A stretch of 64,000 nt of DNA from Kalaharituber pfeilii (GCA_015179045.1 WHUZ01000001.1:310001-374000), one strand, 5' to 3'; shown: positions 1 to 11,639, counted from the stretch's first letter. Translations and numbers: made by a program. Notes: generated by a model not told the origin, from the letters alone.

Positions 1-507
1 TCACCCGTACGTAGATGATCAGAACGAGAACACAGAAAACAGAACACAGAACACAGCTACAGGAGACAGTTAGAAACAAATAGCACTGCATAGTGAACTG
101 AACTCTCCAATGAAATAACTCCTCCAGCGCACAGGCTCAAACTGGTGAATTTGCGCGAACTGGTCGGCCTGAACCGGCCTCAATTGCCTTGGGCCGACCT
201 GAATAGCCTGAACCATCCTGAACGGCCTGCATGTTTCAGGCCGGCCCAGGCCATCAAAAGCTCCGCCTCAGGAAGTTCCGGGCCTGCCAAGCCAGGCGGA
301 TGATCGGCAGCCTGGCCGGTTGCGTGACACCGAGTATTACTCATACAATCATTGGGTTTATATTCTTTTTGGGTCACCGCAATGATTTTAATCCATAGCA
401 GCCACAAGACGCATCCCTATAGTGGCCGCATCCTTAGTGGATCCTTCGGGACTGAAATCAGGAAGCTCGGCGAAATTGCATAAGCCTGCAGTCGGGTTTT
501 CACATCA

Positions 508-549
508 TTTTTTTTTTTTTTTTTTTATATCATTACTCGCATGCCGCCC
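508..549 (-). mobile_element. Short LINE 3'-tail copy (family 1)
   Basis: A poly-T run is followed by ATATCATTACTCGCATGCC and CGCCCT, the complement of the family-1 tail (hairpin, GCATGCGAGTAATGATAT, poly-A). Only the 3' arm of the hairpin is kept. A 6-bp TTCACA occurs on both sides (499-504 and 550-555); this is too short to be a firm target-site duplication. Confidence 0.55.
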
Positions 550-842
550 TTCACAGTATTTAGGTTCAGTCGGCTTTTTCAACGATGCATCCGGCATAGC
601 GGCAATGACTTCACGGGCATGTAGGAGAGATGCGTTAATTTGAAAATACCTTTTGCGGCAGGCGAGGCGATGTGAGGCGAGGCAGTGTGAAGTGAGGCAG
701 TGTGAGGCGAGCGGTGTGAGCCGAAGCAATACCGGTGAGTCGGGGTGAGGCTCTGTGTTCAATTTTTTAATGGGATTTCGAGATTCCAATCTATCCTTGC
801 ATACCAGGCATGAGGAAGGGCATGGGTTAAATTAGGGGCCGC

Positions 843-925
843 TTTAAGCGTATTTTCTATTTTTTCCCTTTTTTTATTCAATATCATTACTCGTATACCG
901 CCCCATGGGCTATGACCAGAAAGCA
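843..925 (-). mobile_element. Diverged LINE 3'-tail copy (family 1)
   Basis: A degraded T-rich stretch is followed by ATATCATTACTCGTATACCG and the complement of the hairpin (CCCCATGGGCTATG). Its interrupted tail suggests an older insertion. Upstream extent and target duplication were not resolved. Confidence 0.5.
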
Positions 926-1199
926 TACATAGCCAGCATCGCTTATCTCTGCTTACATACAACCAGAAAAGGCACTGTACAGAGACGTTTCGGGCCTAGG
1001 GACATGCAGCTCGGCGTCCAATCGGGACGAGATAGGTATATGGAGTACATTTGCGGTTGGAGGAATATGGTATAGCTGATTTCAGGGATGTTGCTTCCTC
1101 AATGACCCGAGCAGCAAAATTAATGATTATCGTTCACCGTGTTATCATCATTCGGCAGCCTGCATGCTAGGGATTATGTTGGCCGTCTGCGGAAAACTG

Positions 1200-1207
1200 T
1201 ATATATA
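1200..1207 (+). promoter_or_regulatory. TATA-like box of the carboxylesterase
   Basis: TATATATA lies about 110 bp upstream of the chosen ATG at 1316, a usual distance for a filamentous-fungal gene. This is inferred from position and sequence only. Confidence 0.4.
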
Positions 1208-1315
1208 CTGGTAGATAGCCCCCTCATGAATTGGAATTGCCAGTGTGCGCTTAGTTTTGAGTACTCCTCCAAAATCATCAAGGCGGAAGCCTAAACACAA
1301 CCGTTTGAGCCCACC

Positions 1316-3141
1316 ATGCGTCTGGCTTTGAGCACCTCCTGCGTCTCCTCTCTCGCTCTTCTGCTTGCTCTCCCTCTCTGCCTGGCCGTCGCCGCACCAA
1401 CTCCCACCGTCACCGCTCCCTCCGGCAAGATCGTCGGCCAACCCGGCCGGCTCGACCCCAGCGTGTATGAGTTCCTCGGCATCCCATACGCGCAGCCCCC
1501 AACTGGCACCCTTCGTTTCCGCCCGCCCGTGCGGCTCCCGAACCGCTCTCCTGAATCCGCTCCCTTCGTCGCAACGAAATTTGGCCTCTCATGTCCTAGC
1601 CTCCCGGTGGATTTCGGGCCTGGCAATCCATACAACTTTACAGGGACGGCTGAGGGGGAGGACTGCCTCAGCTTAAATGTCTGGACCAAGCCTGGGAGGG
1701 CTAATGCCCCCGTCATGGTGTGGATCTATGGCGGAGGGTACATCCTCGGTGGAACTGACACGCTCATGTACGATGGAACGCAATTTGCCGCCAATCATGA
1801 AGTGGTGCTGGTTTCTGTAAAGTGATTGACCCCCTCCCGTGAAACTTGTCTCTGCATCAATCCCATTCCCTTCCATTGACTGATGACTAACTAATGTCGC
1901 CAACCCCAGCTACCGCACGAACGTCTTCGGCTTCCCCAACTCCCCCGCGGTCGGTGTCGAGAATCTTGGCATCCTGGACCAACGTCTGGCCCTCGAGTGG
2001 ATCCGCGACAACATCCACGCTTTCGGCGGCAGCCCTGACAAAATCACCCTCTTCGGGCAGTCCGCTGGTGGAACTTCCGTGGACGTGCATGCCTACGCGT
2101 GGGCGCGCGACCCCATTGTCAAAGCCCTCATCCCGCAGAGCGGCACGGTGGAACTGCTCCGTACTCTTAGCGCCGGAGACGGGTTCTATCCATGGGGCAA
2201 TTTGACAGAGAAAGTCGGCTGCAGCAATGCGGGGTCTGAGAAGCAGAAGTTGCAGTGCATGCAAAAGTTGCCTTGGGAGGCCTTAATTGAGGGAATGAAC
2301 GCAATGGCGACTTGTCAATCCGGCTTATTTCTCGGGTTCGGACCGAGGGTGGACGGCAAGGTAATATTCTCCTCGGAAGAGTACCAGCGCAGGGGGAAAG
2401 CTGGCTTGTTTGCAAAAGTGGTGGGTGGTGCCCATATCCCACTCCTTGATTCTGGATTTTCTCAGACGGCTAATACCAGGATAGCCACTCCTAGTCGGCA
2501 ACACAGATAGAGAATTCCTCCTGGGAGGGTTACTTATGCCACCTGCGGGAAGCTGCCCGGTCCAGGAGCTCCCGGGGTCCTTCGGCCCTGAAGTTATTGC
2601 TAATATCTCCACCGCCGTCCTATTCAGCTGTCCAGTACGTGAAGCTGCTAACCGCAGGTTCGCATCCCTATCAGGCCTCTCCCCTTACCTGTTCCGTCTT
2701 TCCCGTCTGCAGTTCTGCTAACCATGCTCTGGAAATGACATTGCCTGCAGGTTACTCCACAATGTCCCGGTATGGCGGTACCGCTACTATGGGTCCTTCA
2801 ACTCAGGATACGCTGCCGGCCATGGCGCTGAAGTTCCTGCCTTGTTTGGAGCAGCACAACACGTCAGAGACCTCTCTGAGCGGGACGATGCATTTATAAA
2901 ATACCTGCAAAGTGTGTGGGTGGCGTTTGCCACCGCCCCGTCTACTGGGCTCAGCGCACCACCATTCAACTTGGCACAATATAACCCTAACAAGCCCACG
3001 CTGATAAGGCTTGATTATGAGCAGGAGTTGGAGGCAAGCGCTACACATCCGTATAACTATGACTATTTGTGCGACGTGCTTTCACCCCCATCAATCCTTT
3101 GTGCGTCGATGCCTTGTGGCTTGTCAGGGAGCCTTGAATAA
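1316..3141 (+). CDS. Secreted type-B carboxylesterase/lipase family protein, four exons
   Basis: Exons are 1316-1821, 1910-2420, 2485-2657 and 2751-3141, giving 1581 nt and 526 residues. All three introns are GT-AG, with branch-like CTAAC/CTAAT before the acceptors. The product starts with a hydrophobic signal peptide (about residues 1-26), so it should enter the secretory pathway. Family landmarks are in order: GIPYAQPP, EDCLSLNVW, VWIYGGGY, the nucleophile elbow GQSAGG (Ser220), the acidic residue in VGNTDRE (Glu349) and the histidine in GHGAEV (His421). Length and triad match fungal type-B carboxylesterases, alpha/beta hydrolases that split carboxylic esters. The natural substrate cannot be told. 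Nothing in the reading frame suggests decay. It stands alone, with no pathway neighbours. The family call is secure; the splice sites are inferred from frame continuity and conserved blocks. Confidence 0.9.
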
Positions 3142-4534
3142 TTCCCGACAGGGAGTTCATGGCATTGCATAGAGAACTATATAATGAGTAAATAATGCGA
3201 TTCTTATATTACTACCCAGTTGTAGCTTACCTTGAACAAGCTGAGATGTTTCCAGTATACCTGCAAAGATGTTGTTTGAAAGCAGCCCAAACCTAACAAC
3301 TCACTAGGATACACCTATTTACATGGTGTATGTATATAATACAGCCCAGTTCTGTATCCAAATCCCAGGCTTCGAGCTAGCTCGAGCCGAGCTGGAGGGT
3401 GAGCTCGAGCCAACTCGTGGGTAAGTGAGCTCGCCGCAGAAATATCTAGAAGTGTCAAGAGTAAAGAACGCAGAGACAGAAATATCTAGAATGCATGATG
3501 CATGACAAATGAATACATGACGTATAAGAGAAAACTAGAAAGTAGTAGAATATTAGAGAATGATATAGAAGAACAGAACCGGGTGGAAAGACTGAACGTT
3601 GTACTATACCATTTTCAACAATTCCGTCACCATTTAACTTAGCTACCTTTTTCTATATTCATTTGAGAGCGCAAAGGGCTTAGTCTCATACCAAAGGGCT
3701 ATAGTTGAGGATAGTGGTGTAGTATTTAGTGTATGTGATCCTTTGCTATGTAAGAGGGGGATTGAATGCTATACTTTCCCTACATATCATTGAAAACGGT
3801 GTAGCCATCAAATATTCTCCAAATATTCAGGCACATCTGCTATATATTCCGCAATTTACCTCATGTTACTAGCATGCCTGACACCGAAGATATTACATGT
3901 AGAAGTTACAGGAGGAGTACCTTGCCCCTGCATGGCGGCTGGGTTAGGAGCTTAGTCATGCTGCCACCCTTTCCCTGCAACGCTATAAATAAACATAGTC
4001 ATAAGGGGTCTAGTCTCGCAAGCGTTGATTGCTGACGCTCAAATTATATATCCGACTACCACGTCCAAGAAACCCCCCCACGTACTACATCAACAAATAC
4101 CATAATTCGGATTCGCTCCACCAGCCAAAAGAGACAGCAAGAAAATTCGAAGGAAAACAGTGCGCTTTTCGCCGCTATTGGTATTACGGACCAATTGAGC
4201 TTTCACGTCACCTGCGACGACCATTTGCAACTCCAACTCCCACGGATACTCGGAAGTTTATTGTTTTTCGTTTAGAGTGGGAGAAAAATTCAATTTACCC
4301 AAGAAGCAACGTGGTGAGTCGGCAAACTTGGCTGTGGAGAAATGTCACTAGAATACTGATTTCAATGCAAGCTTTGCCTTTTTCCAGCAGGTCAAACAGC
4401 ATCTCGACATCGGAATCGGCAGCGGGAAGGCCTACGGTCTATCTCGCCTTGACACATACTTCCCCACAACCTCATCCCCATTCTCCTCCCGCTATAACGG
4501 CATTTCCTCCCAGCGCTCACCCTACAAATACACC
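3142..4534. other. Intergenic; promoter and probable 5'-UTR intron of the F-box gene
   Basis: No gene supported. At 3365-3440 there is a cluster of GAGCTCGAGCC-type words, seen again at 8755-8815 and 8994-9040, marking a small GC-rich repeat of unknown kind. A TATAAATA-like box sits near 3984. A donor GTGAGT at 4314 and acceptor TTTTTCCAG ending at 4387 would make a 74-bp intron in the 5' leader of the next gene. Confidence 0.45.
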
Positions 4535-6088
4535 ATGGCCCCTTTCCTCCCACCCGAACTCATCTCAGATATCCTTAGCTCGACCCCTCCCCTCCCCCGC
4601 AGTACCCTGCTCGCTGTCTGCAACACCAACAAGTTCCTCCGCAGCCTTGCGCTCCCGCATCTCTACCATACCATCTCCTTCACCTGGTCTGACCCGCGGC
4701 TCGACCACTTCCACCGTCCGCTGAATTATCTTCTCCGTTCTCTTGTCAACTGTCCCTCTCTAGCCCGGTACATACGTCATCTCGAGCTAGTGCGATGGAA
4801 CCTAGAGGATCCAGGCGCTGGGATCACAGCGGGAGAGTCCAAGATATTCATCAAGTCCGAGGTCAAAAGATTGCGGAGGTTGCTAGTGAAGGAGGGATTA
4901 GATGCCGAGTGGTGGATTGAGAAACTGAGAAAGGGGTCACTGGACGCGAGCGCCGCGGTGATATTGCTTCTTGTGGCGATTTCGAATAGGGAGGGTGCAC
5001 AAGCCGGCGGCGGTCTTCGCGAGCTCAGGTTGACGCTGGACCATGTGACGCTGGACTATGGGGGTGGGCGGACGCTGCCTGAATGTATGTGGAAGATGCT
5101 GTCGCATCTTCTTGAGCCTTCCCAGGGATCCTGCTCCCTAAGTTTATCGGACATCCAAGTTCACGGCCAAGCATTCCCGTTCCTGAACAAGGCCGTGATA
5201 AAGGCAACCCGGTACCCGAACCCAATGCGATTGCAGGATTATGACTGCGACCTGAAAGATTTTGCAGTCCCATTCCTTTTCCATTCTGGCCTAGAAGACC
5301 TAGAACTGTCGGCCTTAGATAAAGGCCCTCTCATTTGGGACGAGGCACTCTACACTATCCCAAACTCAGAAACCGTTAAGCATTTATCACTTACCAATGC
5401 GCACCTTCCAACCCTGAAATCATTGCTAGCCTGCACACCAAACCTATCCACACTCTGTTACACTCACCTCCGAAACATCATTATCACCGAGCACCGGTGG
5501 GTTGATTACTTCGTTCTCGGCTCCGCACTCAGCCACGTCAAGGATACCTTGACAACGCTTACCCTCCGCACTTTCATGTTCGGCTCATTGGACCTAAGCA
5601 CGATGATACTAGGGACTGAATGTGGCTTCAGGGGCGATGCTCGGGCTCTCTCGCTGTCGGGATTCACCAAGCTGCGGGACCTGACCACCAACTTGAGTCT
5701 TTTGCTGGGCCTCAATAATGAGAGCGGAATGAGTTTATCCCAGGCGCTCCCGGAGGGGCTAGAGGTTCTGAGACTTGTTGACGAGCTCCAGCAGCTGGAT
5801 GGGTGTTGGTGGGAGCTAGAGCAGGCTGCGAACATCGTGGGGCAGTACATGCGGGAGAGGGGCAAGGGGACGTTCGGTGGCAAGGGCAGGCTTGAGAAGG
5901 TGGTGTTTGTATCGGATTGGGAGAGATGGCAGGACCCAGATGTTCCCGGATGGTACGGCATGGACCCGTCAAAGGACATCGCGTGGGTGGCAAATGAGAC
6001 GGGAGTGGTTGTGCAGTATGCATGGACATACGAGCACAGTACTATGTTCTACCGGGATATTGCGCACGACCGGGATGTTGCGCACTAG
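4535..6088 (+). CDS. F-box domain protein whose C-terminus runs into a transposon end
   Basis: A single open frame of 517 residues. The N-terminus (about residues 3-48) has the F-box pattern: LPPELISDIL, then a leucine-rich helix and LPHLYHTI. F-box proteins are substrate adaptors of SCF ubiquitin ligases. The remainder is leucine-rich with loosely repeated hydrophobic segments, as in many fungal F-box proteins whose C-terminal half binds substrate; no clean LRR register was assigned. The last 12 residues (YRDIAHDRDVAH) and the stop at 6086-6088 come from the terminal inverted repeat of the adjacent pogo-like element. Removing that element and one TA copy would place a TAG directly after ...STMF, giving 505 residues. 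The ORF is otherwise intact, so the gene is probably still expressed. Its substrate is unknown. Confidence 0.75.
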   Translation: MAPFLPPELISDILSSTPPLPRSTLLAVCNTNKFLRSLALPHLYHTISFTWSDPRLDHFHRPLNYLLRSLVNCPSLARYIRHLELVRWNLEDPGAGITAGESKIFIKSEVKRLRRLLVKEGLDAEWWIEKLRKGSLDASAAVILLLVAISNREGAQAGGGLRELRLTLDHVTLDYGGGRTLPECMWKMLSHLLEPSQGSCSLSLSDIQVHGQAFPFLNKAVIKATRYPNPMRLQDYDCDLKDFAVPFLFHSGLEDLELSALDKGPLIWDEALYTIPNSETVKHLSLTNAHLPTLKSLLACTPNLSTLCYTHLRNIIITEHRWVDYFVLGSALSHVKDTLTTLTLRTFMFGSLDLSTMILGTECGFRGDARALSLSGFTKLRDLTTNLSLLLGLNNESGMSLSQALPEGLEVLRLVDELQQLDGCWWELEQAANIVGQYMRERGKGTFGGKGRLEKVVFVSDWERWQDPDVPGWYGMDPSKDIAWVANETGVVVQYAWTYEHSTMFYRDIAHDRDVAH

Positions 6089-8234
6089 CGTGGCGCTAGT
6101 GCGCTAGCGCGTTTACTTGATAACACTACAGTTGCGGGGCATTGTGGGACACAGCAATACAACAACAATCATTCCTGGAGGTCTATAGAACCCAGCCATG
6201 GCAAAAGATCAAGAAGCGAAAATCCAGGAGGCTATTAAGGGCCTCAAAGATGGTAAGTTCAAGTCAGTTCGGAGAGCAGCAGACTTTTTAGGACTAGCTG
6301 AAGCTACAGTGAGAAATAGATATAAGGGGAAGACTACTACTCGTAAAGTTAGTCATGAGAGTCAGCAGCACCTAGATAAAGAGCAGGAGAAGGCAGTGGT
6401 AAGATATCTTGAATGGATGATATGGGATTTCCTATTGAGATAGAAACTTTGAGAGAGATTGCTACTAGTTTAATAATTAAATGTAAGGGGGGTATTAAGC
6501 AAGATTTAGGTAAAAATTGGGTACGCAGGTTTGTGAAAAGACACCCAGAGGTCAAGCAGAAGTTAGCAACAGCTCAGGAGCGCCAGCGGGCAGCAGCAAA
6601 TAATCCGGAAGTGGTAAAAAGGTTTATTCAGGCAGCGCAAAAAGTGATAGCAAGGAATAAGATACCCGCAGAGAATATATGGAATATGGATGAGAAACTT
6701 GGGTTTATGTTAGGAAGAGGAAGCAAATGCAAAGTGATTTATAGAGCTAGGAGAAAGCATGTGTGAAAGAGGGTGGATGGAAACAAAGAAACAATTACAG
6801 ATATTGAGACAATTAATGCAGCCAGTAAAGTATTACCTGCATATATTATATATAAAGGAAAAACTCATGTAGCAGGATGGTATGCAGGTATAACTCCAGA
6901 GGATAGGGAAGCAAGATTTAACCACTCACCTAAGGGATGGACAGATAATAAAATCGGTCAAGACTATTTGCAGAATCATTTTTTACCCCCTAGCAACGAA
7001 ATTGTCTAAAAAAACTCATCGTCTTGTATTGTTTCTAGATGGACATGCCTCTCATTGCTCTTGGGAATTTCTTTCATGGTGTCTGGAGCATCATATGTTA
7101 GTGTTTTGTCTTCCCCCACACTCAACGCATCTTCTACAGCCTTTAGATGTTGGGTTATTTGCACCTCTACAACATGCCTATAGTCAATAGGTGGATACCT
7201 TTACTAGAGAGAATTTTGATATTATTAGAAAAGGAAATTTTTGGCCAATGCTTAAGACAGCTCGAGAGCGTGCCTTTACAGAGCAGAATATCAAGTCTGG
7301 ATGGGCAGGGACTGGAATATATCCTAGCAACTATAGAATCCCCCTTGGCAATATGCAACATACAGCTATCGAAAAATACCTCTCTCCAGTACGTCCAATA
7401 TCCTCCCATAGTGTCTATACTCCTAGGACACCAAGAGCACTCAAAAGACGTACCATTCGCTTCATTCAACGACTTCCAAATGCCTCTCAGTCAGAAATCA
7501 AAAAGTCATTTCTTAAACTCTCATCAGCAGCATTAGGAGCAATGACTGAGGTTGATATTGAGAGAGATATCAATGTGAAACTCAAGAGGCGTGGTAAAAA
7601 ACTCAAAACAAAGGACCAAAGACGTCTTCCAGTCATTGGGTCCATCACTGGAAAGGATATTATCAGGCACAAGAAGCAGCTAGAGATGGAAGAGCAAAAG
7701 AAGCAAAAACCGAAAAAAAAAAGAACATCCAAGCCGAAGTCACAGCAACCACAGGCCAAAAACAAGCGTCAACCATCCCAACGTACTCGCAAACAAGCTA
7801 GAATTGCTTCAGAGTCACCAGAAGCCTGGTCTGATACAGATGACTCTGAAACATCTGATGCTGCCTCAGATATCACTTTGGATACTATAGTTGTTCAGAC
7901 ACCACCTCCGCCCACAAGACGCCAGCTCTTTCCTACTTCGCACCCACCATCTAGACCCACAAGAGCATCTACCACAATGGCTGTGAGACTTAGGAAATGA
8001 TTCTGCAAAAGTTAGACCTTCAAGTGTCTGTCCTTCCCAAATAGGTATGTTACCAAAATCACCCCACCTGAAAAATTTCTGTGTGCTTAAATGAGGTCTG
8101 AAATAGGTTTCTACATGTATCTAGATGCATTGTATTTAATTTGAAGTCAATTGAACAAGTCGTTGAATTTTGACAAGTCATTTATTAGTCACCCGAAAAT
8201 GCGCAATATCCCGGTTATGCGCAATATCCCGGTA
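6050..8234 (+). mobile_element. pogo/Fot1-like DNA transposon (Tc1/mariner superfamily)
   Basis: The element runs from CCGGG at 6052 to CCCGG at 8232 (2181 bp) between TA duplications at 6050-6051 and 8233-8234. Each 33-bp terminal inverted repeat holds two tandem copies of CCGGGATATTGCGCA-like sequence (6052-6084 and 8200-8232). It encodes a psq/CENP-B-type transposase with DDE/D motifs, now broken. The empty site is the palindrome TGTTC-TA-GAACA, and its TAG was the stop codon of the upstream F-box gene. TA duplication, TIR form and transposase type all agree with pogo/Fot1. Confidence 0.88.
6198..8000 (+). pseudogene. Decayed pogo/Fot1-like transposase
   Basis: The reading frame starts at the ATG at 6198 with a psq-type helix-turn-helix (RRAADFLGLAEATVRNRYKG, about residues 25-44). 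It then shifts frame near 6413, has a TGA at 6764-6766, shifts again near 7005 and meets a TAG at 7188-7190. Across the broken frames the expected blocks are present in order: the CENP-B-type WVRRFVKRHPEV, the first catalytic Asp in WNMDE, the second in LFLDGHASH, and the third in QPLDVGLFAPLQ. A long lysine/arginine-rich tail ends at 8000. The protein would have cut and rejoined element ends in the nucleus. With two stops and two shifts it is very unlikely to be active. Confidence 0.85.
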
Positions 8235-9214
8235 GAACACAGTAACTGGTATTTTTCGTTTGTTGAGAAGGATGATCATGACTGGATGATACAGGCAGGG
8301 ATCAATGTGTATTGATGTGTTGTTCTAGAAGCAGGAACGTGAGAACAGCCTGTTTGTCACAATACGTTATGGATTGGTCATGAAAAGGTAGAATATGGAA
8401 AGTGCATATTTCCGTTAGGCCGTGAAAACTGGAACTTTTGGGGCCATGAAGCAGAAGGCGTTTTTAATTGACTCTGTGTATCCCGTATGCTCCTGCACAG
8501 TGTTCAGCCGTCAGACCCTCAGGTGAATGTGGTTACTCTACATGTGTGTCTTCAGGCCCGGTTCTGTCATGGTCTACCCGAAGGAGGATATTGCCGTGTT
8601 GATCAACCCGAAAGTATGCTAGTGACGATTCTGCCTGGTTAATCGATCGCTACGGCACGGTAAAGACAATGAGGTACAGGTCGGGCACGTGCGGAGGTGT
8701 AATACAACGACTGACGGCATGGTCACTAGCAGCGCATAGCAAACACCAGATGATGAGCTCGGCTCGAGCCGAGCTCGTCAAATAGAAGATGGGCTCGAGC
8801 CAGGGAGCCTTGATTACATGATATTAATAACTAATCTAAACTACTCTACAGCTTCATTCTCCTCGCCGCTATCCGCTAAATTCAGTATTTCTTCTACATT
8901 TACTCCTGCTGCAAGTTTATGAACCCTGCACTGGCTGAGCATTTTAGCGAGCTCTCAAGAGAAACACTAGCGTGATCCTGGCTGTCTTAAGCTCGAGCCA
9001 GAGCTCGAGCTCATGCCAGGCCAGCTCGGCTCGTGCCGCTCACTACGATCAACGTTGTCTTTTGTGACTTGAATTTGTGTTGTGCTTCAGAACACATTGG
9101 CAGCTGAAAAAAATCGGGGCTTCTTCTCAATTTTCCTTTCATGTAGTAGAGGGGACGGCAAGGGGAGGGCTACCTTACTCAATCATTCTGGTTCTATTTT
9201 CCTTCATTATGTAT
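8235..9214. other. Intergenic, no gene seen
   Basis: No open frame with family features. It starts with the right flank of the pogo-like insertion. GAGCTCGAGCC-type palindromic words cluster at 8755-8815 and 8994-9040, similar to 3365-3440, and may bound a degraded element of about 290 bp. No target duplication was found. Confidence 0.5.
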
Positions 9215-9280
9215 CTAGGACATCGCCATAGCCCATAGGGCGGCAAGCGATTAATGATATAAAAAAAAAAAAAAAAAAAA
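9215..9280 (+). mobile_element. LINE 3'-tail copy (family 1) with A20
   Basis: The family-1 hairpin (CGCCATAGCCCATAGGGCGG) begins at 9224 and is followed by GCGATTAATGATAT and 20 A. Upstream TATGTATCTAGGACAT resembles the 3' UTR of longer copies, so this copy probably extends further left. The target duplication was not resolved. Confidence 0.65.
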
Positions 9281-9872
9281 GCAATTGTCCATTCTCATGC
9301 ATTCCGCCATACAACTATGTATACAGATCATCGTAAATATGCTACACACGAGGCCAGGAAACATATACGCACCATCGGAACTGTTGTAAAATGAGATGCT
9401 GGTAGAGCAATAGAAGACTTACCGATTGTTGTAGAGGACAACCGAACAATAAAACGGTTTCTATACAGGAGACTCATTGCAAATCGTAACGTTGTCACGA
9501 GCGTAAGTTTCCCGTAGTAGGTGATATTGTGTTAACAACAATGCGATAAGACATGATACTCTAGTGGCGACCATGTCTGATCCGATAATGTGCTCCCAGC
9601 CAATATCCTATTTTCGGCCTATGTCTTTCAACAGAACCAACAATACTTGAGAGCCATGCTGGTGCATAATTATATTCGTAGGGCGATAACGAGATTCAAA
9701 AACACAAAGTGAAAACGAAAACAGCGGATGTAAAATCCAAGGCCAGAGGGCGCTGTGAGGGCCGGGAAAGAACTGCATTCTTCAAATATGGCAGGTGGTG
9801 GAGACCAGTACTGTATGTTAGTAAAGCCAGCGAAGCAAGGAATAGAAGGTGCACCAGAAGGGTGGTTACATA

Positions 9873-9932
9873 CTGTTCTCGTGCCCAGACTCTCTTGGCA
9901 CGCTTAGAGAGAGAGTCTGGGCACGAGAACAG
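9873..9932. repeat. Perfect 23-bp inverted repeat with 14-nt spacer
   Basis: The left arm 9873-9895 starts CTGTTCTCGTGCCCAG, and 9910-9932 is its exact reverse complement. The same terminal word occurs at 31083-31100, with its complement near 31211-31233, and once alone at 32912-32930. It is therefore the end sequence of a DNA-transposon or MITE family, and this copy looks like two ends brought nearly together. Flanks share TTAC only, so no duplication is certain. Confidence 0.6.
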
Positions 9933-10141
9933 TTACGTTCCTCATCCATCTGCTTTTGCAACATTTTCTTTTTTTTTTTTTTTCCCTCTCCTGGATTGTT
10001 TGCCTCCTGCAACTTAGCTTCCAACACGTCTTTGGTGACGATGAATCTAGCTTTTACCATGGCAGATTCACTTTATTCCGCACATATTCCATGTCCCAAA
10101 CGGCCTTGACAAGCCCTAGGAATTCTGAGTGCACAACTTAG

Positions 10142-10235
10142 CCTTTTTTTATTTATTTTATTTTATTTTATTTGTTTTCGTTCCTTTCAAATATCATTAA
10201 TTATATACCACCCTAGGGGCACGGCGAGATTAAGT
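10142..10235 (-). mobile_element. Diverged LINE 3'-tail copy (family 1)
   Basis: A TTTTATTTTATT-type tail is followed by AAATATCATTAATTATATAC and a decayed hairpin complement, then AGATTAAGTATATAGG, which matches the 3' UTR seen at 21776 onward. An old copy; borders were not resolved. Confidence 0.5.
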
Positions 10236-10813
10236 ATATAGGAGCAAATTTGCTTCTAAAATTATTCACTTTTGATGCGAATTTATGGTTCCTACAGGTC
10301 CCATGCTGTAGATGTCAGGAAGAATGTGAAGGTTGCCACGACTTTGAATGCATGTCACCAAGCTTTTGCTTCGTTAGTTGGATCGTGAATGCGGGATAAC
10401 ATCCTGGACGCTGAATGCGAGAATCACTATTTTTACGGCCCCAATGTAACTGCTCAAACGCATTAGGAGATCTCCCAGTGCTTGATCCAAATCTATTGCT
10501 GACAGGGAAGCTAGACGGGCCGCCATTCCCATTCTTCCGCTTCTCCAGTTCCCCCCTGGGTCGCTGACACATCCACCTCAATCCTGTTCATCTCCACTCC
10601 CAACCCGGCCCTCAGTCTTCTGCTGTAACCTTGTTGCCTCCATCACCTCCACCTTCACCAACTTTCGCTTCTCAACTTCCTCATTCTGGATATTTCCCAG
10701 CAGACCAAAACAAGCCTAAAGGATGGCTGTCACCGCCCAACCATCACCATCACCTGCCAAAATTGCCACTCAGGCAATGTAACCTTGGCAGGGTCTCAGT
10801 TGGGAGAGCTTTT

Positions 10814-11002
10814 TTTTTTTTTTTAAATATCATAAATCGCGTGCCGCCCTGGGAGTTATGGCGATTTAGTTACATAGGAGATAGTAAGTGGGAAATAAGC
10901 ATAAAGTAAAATGAGAAACAAAACAAAAAAAAGAGAAAAAAGACAAATGAGAAAAAAAAGGTAAAACTGAATATAATCTCTGTATATAGCCGAGGAACAG
11001 CT
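10814..11002 (-). mobile_element. LINE 3' fragment (family 1), about 190 bp
   Basis: A poly-T run, then AAATATCATAAATCGCGTGC, the hairpin complement and a long A-rich 3' UTR segment resembling the copy at 26796-26933. AGCTTT occurs at both borders; this is a short and uncertain duplication. Confidence 0.6.
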
Positions 11003-11109
11003 TTCGAATAGTGTAATTGCGCGCATAACCAGTTTGTACTACGCTTCCTGTTGCTAACGTAACAGATTCTCATTTCCAAACAGAACAATCTCAGAAACTA
11101 AGTATATAT

Positions 11110-11179
11110 GAGTGGTTGGAATACAGATAACGCGCGGTATACAAGGAATGATACATTCAAAAAAAAAAAAAAAAAAAAA
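11110..11179 (+). mobile_element. Diverged LINE 3'-tail copy with A20
   Basis: GCGGTATACAAGGAATGATA followed by CATTC and 20 A is a degenerate family-1 end in plus orientation. The hairpin has decayed to CGCGCGGTATAC. Its left end is not clear. Confidence 0.4.
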
Positions 11180-11327
11180 GGTATCGGACAGAGGAGGAGA
11201 CAACGGAACACTTATGGAGATGGGAGGTATGGAGAAGAAGGTGGCCAGGTGGGCGGGACGCAATCAGGGCACCGCCAACTGGAACGGAAGTCAGACAGGG
11301 CCCGTTGGTGGACTTGATGAGATGGAT

Positions 11328-11522
11328 TTTTTTTTTTTTTTTTTTTTATATCATTAATCGCAGGCCGCCCTAAGGGCTATGGCGATGTTATGCTATATAG
11401 AATGAAAAAGTTAAAACACGACGACAGAAACATTCCCGCCTAAAAGCCCCAATCCTAACCCCGACCTATTCTATCTACATGTATTTCCCGCTGTGTCCAT
11501 CTGTATTGCGGGGGAAGAACGA
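11328..11522 (-). mobile_element. LINE 3' fragment (family 1), 195 bp with 12-bp TSD
   Basis: The insert is flanked by GATGAGATGGAT at 11316-11327 and 11523-11534. It holds poly-T, ATATCATTAATCGCAGGCCG, the hairpin complement with an altered loop (CCCTAAGGGC) and about 120 bp of 3' UTR. A clear 5'-truncated retroinsertion on the minus strand. Confidence 0.8.
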
Positions 11523-11639
11523 GATGAGATGGATAGAAAGATGATGCTGGAGAGGCGGAAGGAGCTGTTTTGCTAGTTTGCTTATTCTGGTGTGTTTATG
11601 CGTTGTTTTCGTGGTCTTACTTTATCTAACTTACTTTTT

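Larger units (their letters stand above)
1..1315. other. Intergenic, no gene seen
   Basis: No convincing coding region. Bases 150-310 are GC-rich with repeated GGCCTGAA/GGCCGG words in both orientations, and a similar GGCCCGGGCC-rich patch lies at 38010-38150. Two poly-T-led LINE tails lie at 508-549 and about 843-920. The proximal promoter of the carboxylesterase occupies the right end. Confidence 0.6.

Noticed and set aside
4029..4724. 231-codon ORF upstream of and overlapping the F-box gene
   Set aside because: It runs through a probable 5'-UTR intron and overlaps the F-box domain in another frame; no domain.
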